DNA of 58,090 nucleotides from the NCBI GenBank assembly GCA_903970465.1, contig CAJCIO010000187.1, positions 1-58,090 of the forward strand. The letters are read 5' to 3'. The stretch comes from Gammaproteobacteria bacterium. Lineage in GTDB: Bacteria > Pseudomonadota > Gammaproteobacteria > Pseudomonadales > Pseudomonadaceae. Position numbers and translations under genes: made by a program. Positions 51,231-58,090 of the stretch are shown one piece after another. The notes beneath the pieces are model-generated. The model was given only the letters and a program-made list of their open reading frames with translations. It did no database searches and was not told where the DNA came from. Positions within the stretch are counted from its first letter, which is position 1; each line of letters starts with the position of its first letter.

Positions 51231-52061
51231 ATGCACCCCGCCGCCGAACATTCTCCGCTGGGCAAGTCCAGCGAGTACATCGCCACTTATACGCCATCGC
51301 TGCTGTTCCCCATTCCGCGGGCGGCGAAATGGGCCGAACTGGGCTTGAGCGCCGACACCCTGCCGTATCAGGGCGTGGACTTCTGGAATTGCTTCGAGCT
51401 GTCTTGGCTGCTGCCTTCCGGCAAGCCAGTGGTGGCGATCGGTGAATTCAGTATCCCCGCGAATTCGCCGAACATCATCGAGTCGAAATCCTTCAAGCTG
51501 TATCTCAATTCGCTGAACCAGACCTCCTTTGCCAGTGCCGCTGCACTGCAGGCCGTGCTGGAGAAGGACTTGTCTGCCGCCGCGGGCAAACCGGTCGGGG
51601 TGAGAATTCGCAGCCTGGATGACGTCCAGGCGGATGGCGTGGCGAAGCTGCCGGGGGTGTGCATCGATGATCTGGACATCAGCGTCACCCAATACGAGCA
51701 CCCGCAACCTGAGTTGCTGCGCTGCGATGCCGAGCGGGTCATTGAGGAGAGTGTCTACAGCCATCTGCTCAAGTCCAACTGCCCGGTGACCAGTCAGCCG
51801 GACTGGGGCACGGTCGTGGTGAGCTATAAGGGCGCGGCGTTGGATCATGCCAGCCTGCTGGCCTATCTGGTGAGCTTTCGCCAGCACTCGGACTTCCACG
51901 AACAGTGCGTGGAGCGGATCTTCCTCGACCTCCAGCGTTTGCTCAAGCCGCAATCTTTGACGGTGTATGCGCGCTATGTGCGCCGTGGCGGGCTGGATAT
52001 CAATCCCTACCGCAGTACCGAGGCGCTGGATGTGCGCAACGTTCGGTTAGTGCGTCAATAG
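51231..52061 (+). CDS. queF: NADPH-dependent 7-cyano-7-deazaguanine reductase
   Basis: A 276-residue enzyme of the long (two-domain) QueF type. The QueF motif ESKSFKLYLNS and the nucleophile Cys in LLKSNCPVTSQPDWG are intact. It reduces preQ0 to preQ1 in queuosine synthesis. Confidence 0.95.
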   Translation: MHPAAEHSPLGKSSEYIATYTPSLLFPIPRAAKWAELGLSADTLPYQGVDFWNCFELSWLLPSGKPVVAIGEFSIPANSPNIIESKSFKLYLNSLNQTSFASAAALQAVLEKDLSAAAGKPVGVRIRSLDDVQADGVAKLPGVCIDDLDISVTQYEHPQPELLRCDAERVIEESVYSHLLKSNCPVTSQPDWGTVVVSYKGAALDHASLLAYLVSFRQHSDFHEQCVERIFLDLQRLLKPQSLTVYARYVRRGGLDINPYRSTEALDVRNVRLVRQ

Positions 52062-52067
52062 GTAGGG

Positions 52068-52152
52068 CCTCTTCGCGGGCAAGCCTTGCTCCCAACGGTG
52101 TATGACGCTAGTTCGGCGTGCACTGTGGGAGCGAGGCTTGGCCGCGAAGGCG
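52068..52152. repeat. REP pair (BIME)
   Basis: TTCGCGGGCAAGCCTTGCTC and the facing CTGTGGGAGCGAGGCTTGGC form an inverted pair between queF and the DUF4404 gene. Confidence 0.8.
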
Positions 52153-52169
52153 TCGGCAGGGTTTATCCG

Positions 52170-52436
52170 TCAAACCCCGATATTGCCCAGCGTCACGGCA
52201 ATATTGCGCAACACCCCGGCCACCGTAGGGTGCTCGGCCTCGAACGTTTCTGCGGCTACATTGATACTGTCGACCATGCTTGGTCGTTCCTGAGTCGCTT
52301 CTTCCAGCGCGATCTCGCTCTCGATCTGTTGCATCAGTTGATGCACGCGGTCACGTTCTTCCAGATTCAAGGTTGGAGTCTGGTCCAGTTGTTCACGCAG
52401 GGCGATCAATTGGTCTTGCAGTTGTGCGGCAGGCAT
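52170..52436 (-). CDS. DUF4404 family small protein
   Basis: An 88-residue helical protein (LQDQLIALREQLDQTPTLNLEERDRVHQLM in parts), conserved in Pseudomonas next to queF. GAAGGGAG precedes ATG 52436. Function unknown. Confidence 0.8.
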   Translation of the reverse strand: MPAAQLQDQLIALREQLDQTPTLNLEERDRVHQLMQQIESEIALEEATQERPSMVDSINVAAETFEAEHPTVAGVLRNIAVTLGNIGV

Positions 52437-52649
52437 GTGGATCTCCCTTCTAGGATAGGCACAACCATTGACCGCAGCGTCGCTGCAAAGGTCCATGGTT
52501 ACCCGTGGAGCATAATCCATGGGCAGTCACTGTGCTTGATACCAATCATTCACACTCTTGATAGGCAAAAATGTTTCGGCTGGCCTTATACTTGGTTTTT
52601 TTCGAACCGGCCTCCGTGCCCGCCAATTGTTTCTAAAGGGAGTATGTAT

Positions 52650-53360
52650 ATGCGCAAGATCGGCTCGGCAAGCCTCGATCGATTGGCCATGGCCTGTGTT
52701 CTGGCGACCGCTTTCCTGGCGCCTGTGGCGGCTCAGGCAGCAGATGAGGCGAATCCTGATCCTTGGGCCGGTTTCAACCGCCCGGTGTTCAAGTTCAACG
52801 ACACCGTCGACACCTACACCCTCAAGCCTCTGGCTCAGGGCTATCAGAAAATCACCCCGCAGTTCGTTCAGGATGGCGTGCACAACTTCTTCCAGAACAT
52901 CGGTGACGTGACCAACCTGGCCAACGATATCTTGCAGGCCAAGCCACGTGCTGCAGGTGTCGACACCGCGCGCCTGATCTTCAACACCACCTTCGGTCTG
53001 CTCGGTGTCATCGATGTCGGTACCAAGATGGGCCTGCAGCGCAACGACGAAGACTTCGGTCAGACCCTCGGTTACTGGGGCGTGAGCAGCGGTCCGTACG
53101 TGGTCTTGCCGTTCTTCGGCCCGAGCACCGTGCGTGACGCGTTCGCCAAGTACCCGGACACCTACACGTCTGCGTACCGCTACGTGAACGATGTGCCTGT
53201 ACGCAACACCGCGTTCGGCATCAATCTGCTCGATGCGCGCGCGAATCTGCTGTCGTCGGAGAAGCTGATCAATGGCGATCGCTACACCTTCGTACGCAAC
53301 GCGTTCCTGCAGAACCGCGAGTTCAAGGTCAAGGACGGTCAGGTCAAAGACGATTTCTGA
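52650..53360 (+). CDS. mlaA: Outer-membrane lipid-asymmetry protein MlaA (VacJ)
   Basis: A 236-residue protein. The N-terminal stretch AMACVLATAFLAPVAAQAAD is a signal peptide with no lipobox cysteine, so unlike E. coli MlaA it may not be lipidated. Family strings are DPWAGFNRPVFKFNDTVD, DVTNLANDILQ and GVSSGPYVVLPFFGPSTVRDA. It returns misplaced phospholipids from the outer leaflet. AAGGGAG favours ATG 52650 over 52644. Confidence 0.92.
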   Translation: MRKIGSASLDRLAMACVLATAFLAPVAAQAADEANPDPWAGFNRPVFKFNDTVDTYTLKPLAQGYQKITPQFVQDGVHNFFQNIGDVTNLANDILQAKPRAAGVDTARLIFNTTFGLLGVIDVGTKMGLQRNDEDFGQTLGYWGVSSGPYVVLPFFGPSTVRDAFAKYPDTYTSAYRYVNDVPVRNTAFGINLLDARANLLSSEKLINGDRYTFVRNAFLQNREFKVKDGQVKDDF

Positions 53361-53374
53361 TTTATCCTGATACG

Positions 53375-53404
53375 AAAAAGGCGACCCTTTGGTCGCCTTT
53401 TTTG
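53375..53404. terminator. Bidirectional terminator, mlaA / PilZ
   Basis: AAAAAGGCGACC-CTTT-GGTCGCCTTTTTT, a strong stem flanked by A and T runs, between two convergent genes. Confidence 0.9.
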
Positions 53405-53414
53405 TATCTGTCGA

Positions 53415-53711
53415 TCAGGCCGGCGCGGTGGCGAGGCCAAGGATCTGCTTGCCATCGCCGAGGTCATCGACGCGCACCACTTCGGCGTCGACGTTATACG
53501 GATCCAGATTCGGGGTAGGGGAGGGCAAATGAACTGCCAGTACATCACCCACTGCCAGTTGCGACTCGGATTTGACCTGCATGCCATTGCTCGACAGGTC
53601 GATGCACACCCCGGTGAACTCTAGTCCCTTGAAGCGTAATGTGACCTCGGCATTGATTGTCATGCGCATGTAATCGCGTTTTTCGCTGTAATCCCTGTCG
53701 TTCAGGCTCAT
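53415..53711 (-). CDS. Single-domain PilZ protein
   Basis: A 98-residue protein consisting only of a PilZ domain, with RDYMR and DLSSNGMQV as the two c-di-GMP motifs (RxxxR, DxSxxG). It probably acts as a c-di-GMP adaptor. Confidence 0.85.
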   Translation of the reverse strand: MSLNDRDYSEKRDYMRMTINAEVTLRFKGLEFTGVCIDLSSNGMQVKSESQLAVGDVLAVHLPSPTPNLDPYNVDAEVVRVDDLGDGKQILGLATAPA

Positions 53712-53983
53712 GCTTCATACTTCCATATCGTTGCTGTTCAGGGGGTTTTTATAACTCCCGGTCATTTGCCGTGTAAAGACGTCAGGCGACCATCGGTACA
53801 CGCTTGAAACCCCTGCCGGATGGGAGTACCGTCTGCGCCTTACAGGGCACCTCTAATATTTGCCGCAGCGGGGATTCCGGTCCTGCTGCCTCCAGTATAA
53901 GAGAGGCTGGAAGTGAATCCAGTAGGCGAGTGCAGCCCAGGCCAAACTCCTACGTCCACCTATTTCTGGCGCCGTTTGCCCAC
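53712..53983. other. Leader region before the RssB-like gene
   Basis: A 272-bp region between divergent genes. The reading frame is open in frame with the regulator back to 53804, but that stretch lacks family similarity, so I treat it as untranslated. No clear regulatory motif was seen. Confidence 0.4.
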
Positions 53984-55168
53984 ATGCAGAAAACCAGTGC
54001 CACGCTGCTGTTAATCGATGATGACGACGTAGTGCGCGAGAGCCTCGCAGCCTACCTCGAAGACAGCGGCTTCAGTGTCCTGCAGGCCAGCAATGGCCTG
54101 TTGGGCCTTCAGGTGTTCGAGCAACAGCAACCTGACCTCGTGATCTGCGACCTGCGCATGCCTCAGGTGGGCGGCCTGGAGCTGATTCGCCAGGTTACCG
54201 AGCGCTCGCCGCAGACCCCGGTGATCGTGCTGTCAGGCGCCGGCGTGATGAACGACGCAGTCGAAGCATTGCGTCTGGGTGCCGCCGATTACCTGATCAA
54301 GCCGCTTGAAGACCTGGCAGTGCTGGAGCATTCGGTTCGCCGCGCGCTGGATCGGTCCCACCTGCTGCTCGAAAACCAGCGTTATCGCGACAAGCTGGAG
54401 ACCGCCAACCGCGAGCTCGAGGCCAGCCTGCATCTGCTGCAGGAAGACCAGAACGCCGGGCGGCAGGTGCAGATGAACATGTTGCCGGTCAACCCGTGGG
54501 TGACCGGTGGCTTCAAGTTCGAGCACCAGATCATCCCGTCACTGTACCTGTCAGGTGATTTCGTCGACTGTTTTCGCGTTGACGAGCATCGCGTGGCATT
54601 CTATCTGGCTGATGTGTCCGGACACGGAGCCTCATCGGCTTTCGTCACGGTGCTGTTGAAGTTCATGACCACGCGGCTGATGTTCGAATCGCGGCGTGGG
54701 GGCAGCATGCCCGAGTTCAAGCCGTCGGATGTGCTCGGGCACATCAATCGCGGTTTGATCAATTGCAAACTTGGCAAGCACGTGACCATGGTCGGCGGCG
54801 TGATTGACGAGCATACTGGTCTTCTGACGTACAGCATTGGTGGCCATCTGCCGCTCCCGGTGCTCTATACTGAAGACCAAGTGCGGTACCTGGATGGTCG
54901 CGGTCTGCCGGTCGGTCTCTTCGATGAGGCCACCTACACCGACCATGTCATTGAATTACCGGAACGTTTCAGCTTGACGCTGCTGTCTGATGGCATTCTG
55001 GATCTTTTGCCGGGTGAAACGCTCAAAGACAAAGAGACTGCCTTGCCTGAAATAGTCAAAGCAGCAGGCGGTTCCCTGGATGGGTTACGTCAAAAGTTTG
55101 GATTGGCCACGCTGGGGGAGATGCCGGACGATATCGCCCTCCTGGTGTTAAGCAGGAACCTTGAATGA
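53984..55168 (+). CDS. rssB: Response regulator with PP2C-type phosphatase domain (RssB-like)
   Basis: A 394-residue protein. Residues 1-125 form a receiver (LLLIDDDDVVRESLAAYLED, phospho-acceptor Asp in VICDLRMP, K in DYLIKPL). A coiled coil follows, then a PPM/SpoIIE-like phosphatase (AFYLADVSGHGASSAFVTVLL, then DDIALLVL). It probably dephosphorylates the anti-sigma antagonist encoded next, in a partner-switch path. It overlaps that gene by four bases. Confidence 0.88.
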   Translation: MQKTSATLLLIDDDDVVRESLAAYLEDSGFSVLQASNGLLGLQVFEQQQPDLVICDLRMPQVGGLELIRQVTERSPQTPVIVLSGAGVMNDAVEALRLGAADYLIKPLEDLAVLEHSVRRALDRSHLLLENQRYRDKLETANRELEASLHLLQEDQNAGRQVQMNMLPVNPWVTGGFKFEHQIIPSLYLSGDFVDCFRVDEHRVAFYLADVSGHGASSAFVTVLLKFMTTRLMFESRRGGSMPEFKPSDVLGHINRGLINCKLGKHVTMVGGVIDEHTGLLTYSIGGHLPLPVLYTEDQVRYLDGRGLPVGLFDEATYTDHVIELPERFSLTLLSDGILDLLPGETLKDKETALPEIVKAAGGSLDGLRQKFGLATLGEMPDDIALLVLSRNLE

Positions 55169-55647
55169 GTACTGGTAGAATCCAGTTCGCCGAGCAGAAT
55201 GGTACCTTCGTTCTGAAGTTTGTCGGTGAAGTGCGTCTGACGTTGTGTTCGGCGCTGGATGCGACTATTGAAAAAATCTTCACTGCCCTGAATTTCTCTG
55301 CGATCGTCATCGATCTCACCGAAACCCGCAGTATCGACAGCACCACGCTTGGCTTGCTGGCCAAGTTGTCGATCCTTTCGCGGCAGAAGGTCGGTTTGCT
55401 TCCCACTGTCGTGACCACCCACGAGGACATCACGCGTTTGCTGTCGTCCATGGGTTTCGATCAGGTGTTCAACATCGTCAATCGTCCGATTCCATGCACC
55501 GATTGCCTGATGGACCTGCCGTCTCAGGATCAGTCCGAAGACATCGTCAAGGCCAAGGTGCTCGAAGCCCACAAGATCCTCATGGGCCTCAACGATTCGA
55601 ATCGTGAGGCGTTCCATGATCTGGTCAACGCGCTCGAGCGCAGCTGA
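55165..55647 (+). CDS. rssC: STAS-domain anti-sigma factor antagonist (RssC-like)
   Basis: A 160-residue protein with a STAS domain, with the phospho-acceptor serine in TRSIDSTTLGLLAKLS. A C-terminal helical extension follows (IVKAKVLEAHKILMGLNDSN). Translation is coupled to the RssB-like gene. Confidence 0.88.
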   Translation: MSTGRIQFAEQNGTFVLKFVGEVRLTLCSALDATIEKIFTALNFSAIVIDLTETRSIDSTTLGLLAKLSILSRQKVGLLPTVVTTHEDITRLLSSMGFDQVFNIVNRPIPCTDCLMDLPSQDQSEDIVKAKVLEAHKILMGLNDSNREAFHDLVNALERS

Positions 55648-55674
55648 CGGCCCAACGCTGAGGCAAGCGGGCAC

Positions 55675-55707
55675 AAAAAAGGGCGACTCAACCGAGTCGC
55701 CCTTTTT
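55675..55707. terminator. Bidirectional terminator, rssC / tal
   Basis: GGGCGACTC-AACC-GAGTCGCCC with A-run before and T-run after, between convergent genes. Confidence 0.92.
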
Positions 55708-55722
55708 GCATGCTGAGTCTGA

Positions 55723-56649
55723 TCAGACCTTGGCTTGCAGCAACGCCTCCAGCTTCTCCTGATCGCGAGCGAACTGGCGGATGCCCTCGGCCAGTTTCTC
55801 GGTGGCCATGGCGTCTTCGTTGGATTCCCAGCGGAACTCCGCCTCGTTCAAGACCTTGCGTGCTTCGCCGGTGTTGCCAGGCTTGAGGATGCGTGGCAGC
55901 TCGCCTTGGTCTTCGGACAGCTTCTGCAGCAGCTCAGGGCTGATGGTCAGGCGATCGCAGCCGGCCAACTGCTCGATCTGGTTCAGGTTGCGGAAGCTCG
56001 CGCCCATGACAACGGTCTTGTAACCGTTGGTCTTGTAATAATCGTAGATGCGCGTCACCGACTTCACGCCCGGATCGTCGCTACCGGTGTAATCGGTGTT
56101 GTTGGCCTTCTTGTACCAGTCGTAGATGCGGCCCACGAACGGCGAAATCAGGAACACGCCTGCGTCGGCACAGGCTTGGGCCTGAGCGAAGGAGAACAGC
56201 AGGGTCAGGTTGCACTGGATGCCATCACGCTCCAGTTGCTCGGCGGCGCGGATGCCTTCCCAGGTGGAGGCCAGCTTGATCAGTACGCGGTCGCGGCTGA
56301 CACCGGCCTTGTCGTATAGCTCGATCAGCTGGTTGGCTTTCTTCAGCAGTGCCGGGGTGTCGAACGACAGACGCGCGTCGACTTCGGTCGAGATGCGGCC
56401 CGGGATCACTTTCAGGATGCCGCTGCCCACTTCTACAGAAAAACGGTCACAGGCCAGGCCCACGTCACCGTTGTTGCCCTCGACCACCTTCTTGAGGATA
56501 TCGGCGTAACCAATGATCGATGCAGCCTTCAGCAGCAGCGACGGGTTGGTGGTGGCGTCGACTGGCTTGAGGCGGGTGATGGCGTCCAGATCGCCAGTGT
56601 CCGCGACCACAGTGGTGAATTGCTTGAGTTGTTCCAGCTTGGAAGTCAT
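55723..56649 (-). CDS. tal: Transaldolase (TalB type)
   Basis: A 308-residue enzyme of the pentose phosphate pathway. Schiff-base lysine in RVLIKLASTWEG; conserved DATTNPSLLLKA near the start and NLTLLFSFAQAQAC. Length is standard. Confidence 0.95.
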   Translation of the reverse strand: MTSKLEQLKQFTTVVADTGDLDAITRLKPVDATTNPSLLLKAASIIGYADILKKVVEGNNGDVGLACDRFSVEVGSGILKVIPGRISTEVDARLSFDTPALLKKANQLIELYDKAGVSRDRVLIKLASTWEGIRAAEQLERDGIQCNLTLLFSFAQAQACADAGVFLISPFVGRIYDWYKKANNTDYTGSDDPGVKSVTRIYDYYKTNGYKTVVMGASFRNLNQIEQLAGCDRLTISPELLQKLSEDQGELPRILKPGNTGEARKVLNEAEFRWESNEDAMATEKLAEGIRQFARDQEKLEALLQAKV

Positions 56650-56782
56650 GAGCGCTCTCTAGTCCTTTTGCGGTTGGACGACAATACTCCAGCAGTTGAA
56701 GCGCCTCAAGGCTTTGGCGCCACTGCTGAATCGATAAGGATATCCAGTTCGAGTACCCACGCGGTCACTGGTTCCGCAGGTT

Positions 56783-57793
56783 TCATCTACCCTCGATAAT
56801 CAACGCCGCCTGGTCCAGCACCTGCAACGGATCAGGATGCTTGTGAATGTCCACCGACAGCATCTGGCGAAACTTGCGCGCCCCCGGGAAGCCCAGCGCC
56901 AGGCCCAGCACGTGGCGGGTGATATGGTGCATGGTGCCGCCTTCGGCAACGTGCCTGGCAATATACGGGCGCAGCCGATCCAGCGCCTCGCTGCGGGTGA
57001 TCACCGGCGCTGTGCTGCCGAACAGCTGCTGGTCGACTTCCGCCAGCAGATACGGGTTGTGATACGCCTCGCGGCCGAGCATCACACCATCAAACGTCTG
57101 CAAGTGCGTGTGGCAGTCGGCGAGGGTCTTGATACCACCGTTGAGCACGATCTCCAGGGCCGGAAAATCCTGTTTCAGCCGAGCGGCAACGTCGTAGCGC
57201 AGCGGCGGGATATCGCGGTTTTCTTTCGGCGACAGACCTTCGAGGATGGCGATGCGCGCATGCACGGTGAAGCTGCCACAGCCGGCTTCCTGCACCTTGC
57301 CGACGAAATCGCACAGCTCAGCGTAGGAATCGCGTCCATTGATGCCGATGCGGTGCTTGACGGTGACCGGTATCGACACCGTATCGCGCATGGCCTTGAC
57401 GCAGTCCGCCACCAGAGCTGGGTGGCCCATCAGGCAGGCGCCGATCATGTTGTTCTGCACCCGGTCGCTCGGGCAGCCGACGTTGAGGTTTACCTCGTCG
57501 TAGCCGTATTGCTCGGCGATCTTCGCGCAGGCGGCGAGGTCGGCGGGGTTGCTACCGCCTAACTGCAGGGCCAGGGGATGCTGAGTGTCGTCGTAACGCA
57601 GAAAACGGTCGGTGTCGCCGTGAAGCAGGGCGCCGGTGGTGACCATTTCGGTGTAGAGGAGGGTGTTGCTGGAGAGCAGGCGCAGGAAGTGGCGGCAGTG
57701 GCGGTCTGTCCAGTCCATCATCGGTGCAACAGAAAACCTCCTAGGTACTGTATCCAGGGGCTTGGCGAGGTTTTCTGCTTGTTTCATCGACAT
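56783..57793 (-). CDS. dusA: tRNA-dihydrouridine synthase A with island-derived 5' end
   Basis: A 336-residue flavoenzyme that reduces uridines 20/20a of tRNA. From residue 19 the text RFSVAPMMDWTDRHCRHFLRLLS is standard DusA. NVGCPSDRVQNNMIGACLM holds the catalytic Cys, and HRIGIN and LNGGI are present. The first 17 or so residues (MSMKQAENLAKPLDTVP) differ from the usual Pseudomonas start. That fits an integrated element that used the dusA 5' end as its attachment site and supplied a new start. A broken integrase gene lies divergently next door. Confidence 0.92.
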   Translation of the reverse strand: MSMKQAENLAKPLDTVPRRFSVAPMMDWTDRHCRHFLRLLSSNTLLYTEMVTTGALLHGDTDRFLRYDDTQHPLALQLGGSNPADLAACAKIAEQYGYDEVNLNVGCPSDRVQNNMIGACLMGHPALVADCVKAMRDTVSIPVTVKHRIGINGRDSYAELCDFVGKVQEAGCGSFTVHARIAILEGLSPKENRDIPPLRYDVAARLKQDFPALEIVLNGGIKTLADCHTHLQTFDGVMLGREAYHNPYLLAEVDQQLFGSTAPVITRSEALDRLRPYIARHVAEGGTMHHITRHVLGLALGFPGARKFRQMLSVDIHKHPDPLQVLDQAALIIEGR

Positions 57794-57800
57794 TTACACA
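57730..57800. other. Candidate att junction in the 5' end of dusA
   Basis: DusA-associated integrases recombine at the 5' end of dusA. Normal dusA similarity begins about 57740 (RRFSVAPMMDW), while the codons before it look new. The second att copy is not in this window, so exact limits cannot be set. Confidence 0.4.
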
Positions 57801-57834
57801 CTTCTCATTTGCTACCGTTTACCACTGTTTTTGC

Positions 57835-58090
57835 TTGTTTCTGAATGTTAGTTGCTACAACGTAGCAAACCCGAACATTCATGTCGCAAAATCCAAGGGC
57901 TCTATCACTGCTCGCAAGCGCAAGGATGGCTCTGCAGCGTATACCGCACAGATCCGCGTCATGCAAAAGGGAAAGACAGTTTATCAGGAAAGCCAGACGT
58001 TCGACCGCAAGACGACGGCTCAGGTTTGGTTCTAGAAGCGCGAGACCGAACTGGCCGTGCCTGTTGCGATCGACAAGGCGAACCGCGAAG
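57835..58090 (+). pseudogene. Broken dusA-associated tyrosine integrase, 5' part, cut by window end
   Basis: The frame reads AKSKGSITARKRKDGSAAYT, the N-terminal arm-binding opening of DAI-type integrases, then a stop TAG at 58033-58035 in QVWF*KRETELAV. The integrase text continues in the same frame after it to the window end (AIDKANRE). There is no ATG in a normal place; TTG 57835 is the first start-like codon. So the gene has a premature stop and probably a lost start, unless it is a suppressible or sequencing artefact. The rest lies beyond the window. Confidence 0.7.

Overview
The window is a Pseudomonas chromosome segment, most likely from the P. fluorescens complex. The GC content is high and gene spacing is tight. 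Several blocks match the gene order I remember from P. aeruginosa: mfd-gap, sthA-GDPD-PilZ-lolCDE, copRS-cupredoxin-queF-DUF4404, and mlaA-PilZ-rssBC-tal-dusA. REP palindromes of the Pseudomonas type (core like GTGGGAGCAAGGCTTGCTCGCG) are scattered throughout.

Region 1 (about 1-2.8 kb) holds a threonine/serine dehydratase and a convergent OPT transporter. Region 2 (2.9-26.1 kb) is a complete-looking accessory type III secretion system (T3SS). It starts with a leftward 1168-residue translocator-like protein and a 581-bp control region. A rightward block follows: a small secreted-protein candidate, SctD, SctX-like, SctY-like, SctV, a secretin, a lipoprotein, a leftward TPR lipoprotein gene, SctC1, a small acidic protein, then SctI-J-K-L-N-O-Q-R-S-T-U. 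It ends with a leftward winged-helix/ATPase regulator. The inner-membrane and export block follows the order of rhizobial systems (C1-I-J-K-L-N-O-Q-R-S-T-U, split secretin). The X-Y-V neighbourhood resembles the Ysc family. The outer-membrane part looks like Tad (Flp) pilus parts: a CpaC/RcpA-type secretin, a CpaD-like lipoprotein and a TadD-like TPR lipoprotein.

Three things make this T3SS unusual. SctU has lost the NPTH self-cleavage motif (DGSG in its place), and no separate SctP ruler gene lies between sctO and sctQ. REP palindromes have entered the reading frames of at least five T3SS genes (sctV, the CpaD-like gene, sctC1, sctK, sctQ) and stay in frame, with a 93-bp tandem duplication in sctQ. 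The control region carries two near-identical direct-repeat boxes, TTTCACAA-N2-TTTCACAG, which fit an OmpR-type winged helix such as the one on the regulator at the far end of the cluster.

Region 3 (26.5-34.4 kb) is mixed accessory and metabolic DNA: a polyol-permease-like MFS protein, a CirA-like TonB-dependent receptor, an AruH-like aminotransferase, and a divergent sigma-54 activator/cyanase pair with a visible -24/-12 promoter and two palindromic upstream sites. Region 4 (34.4-57.8 kb) is mostly core: a SNF2 helicase, Mfd, Gap, SthA, a glycerophosphodiesterase, PilZ proteins, LolCDE, a copper-type two-component system with a cupredoxin, QueF, MlaA, the RssB/RssC pair, transaldolase and DusA. 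At the right edge a broken integrase starts divergently beside the 5' end of dusA, as expected for a dusA-associated genomic island.

All family names rest on motif reading and remembered family features. No database search was run.
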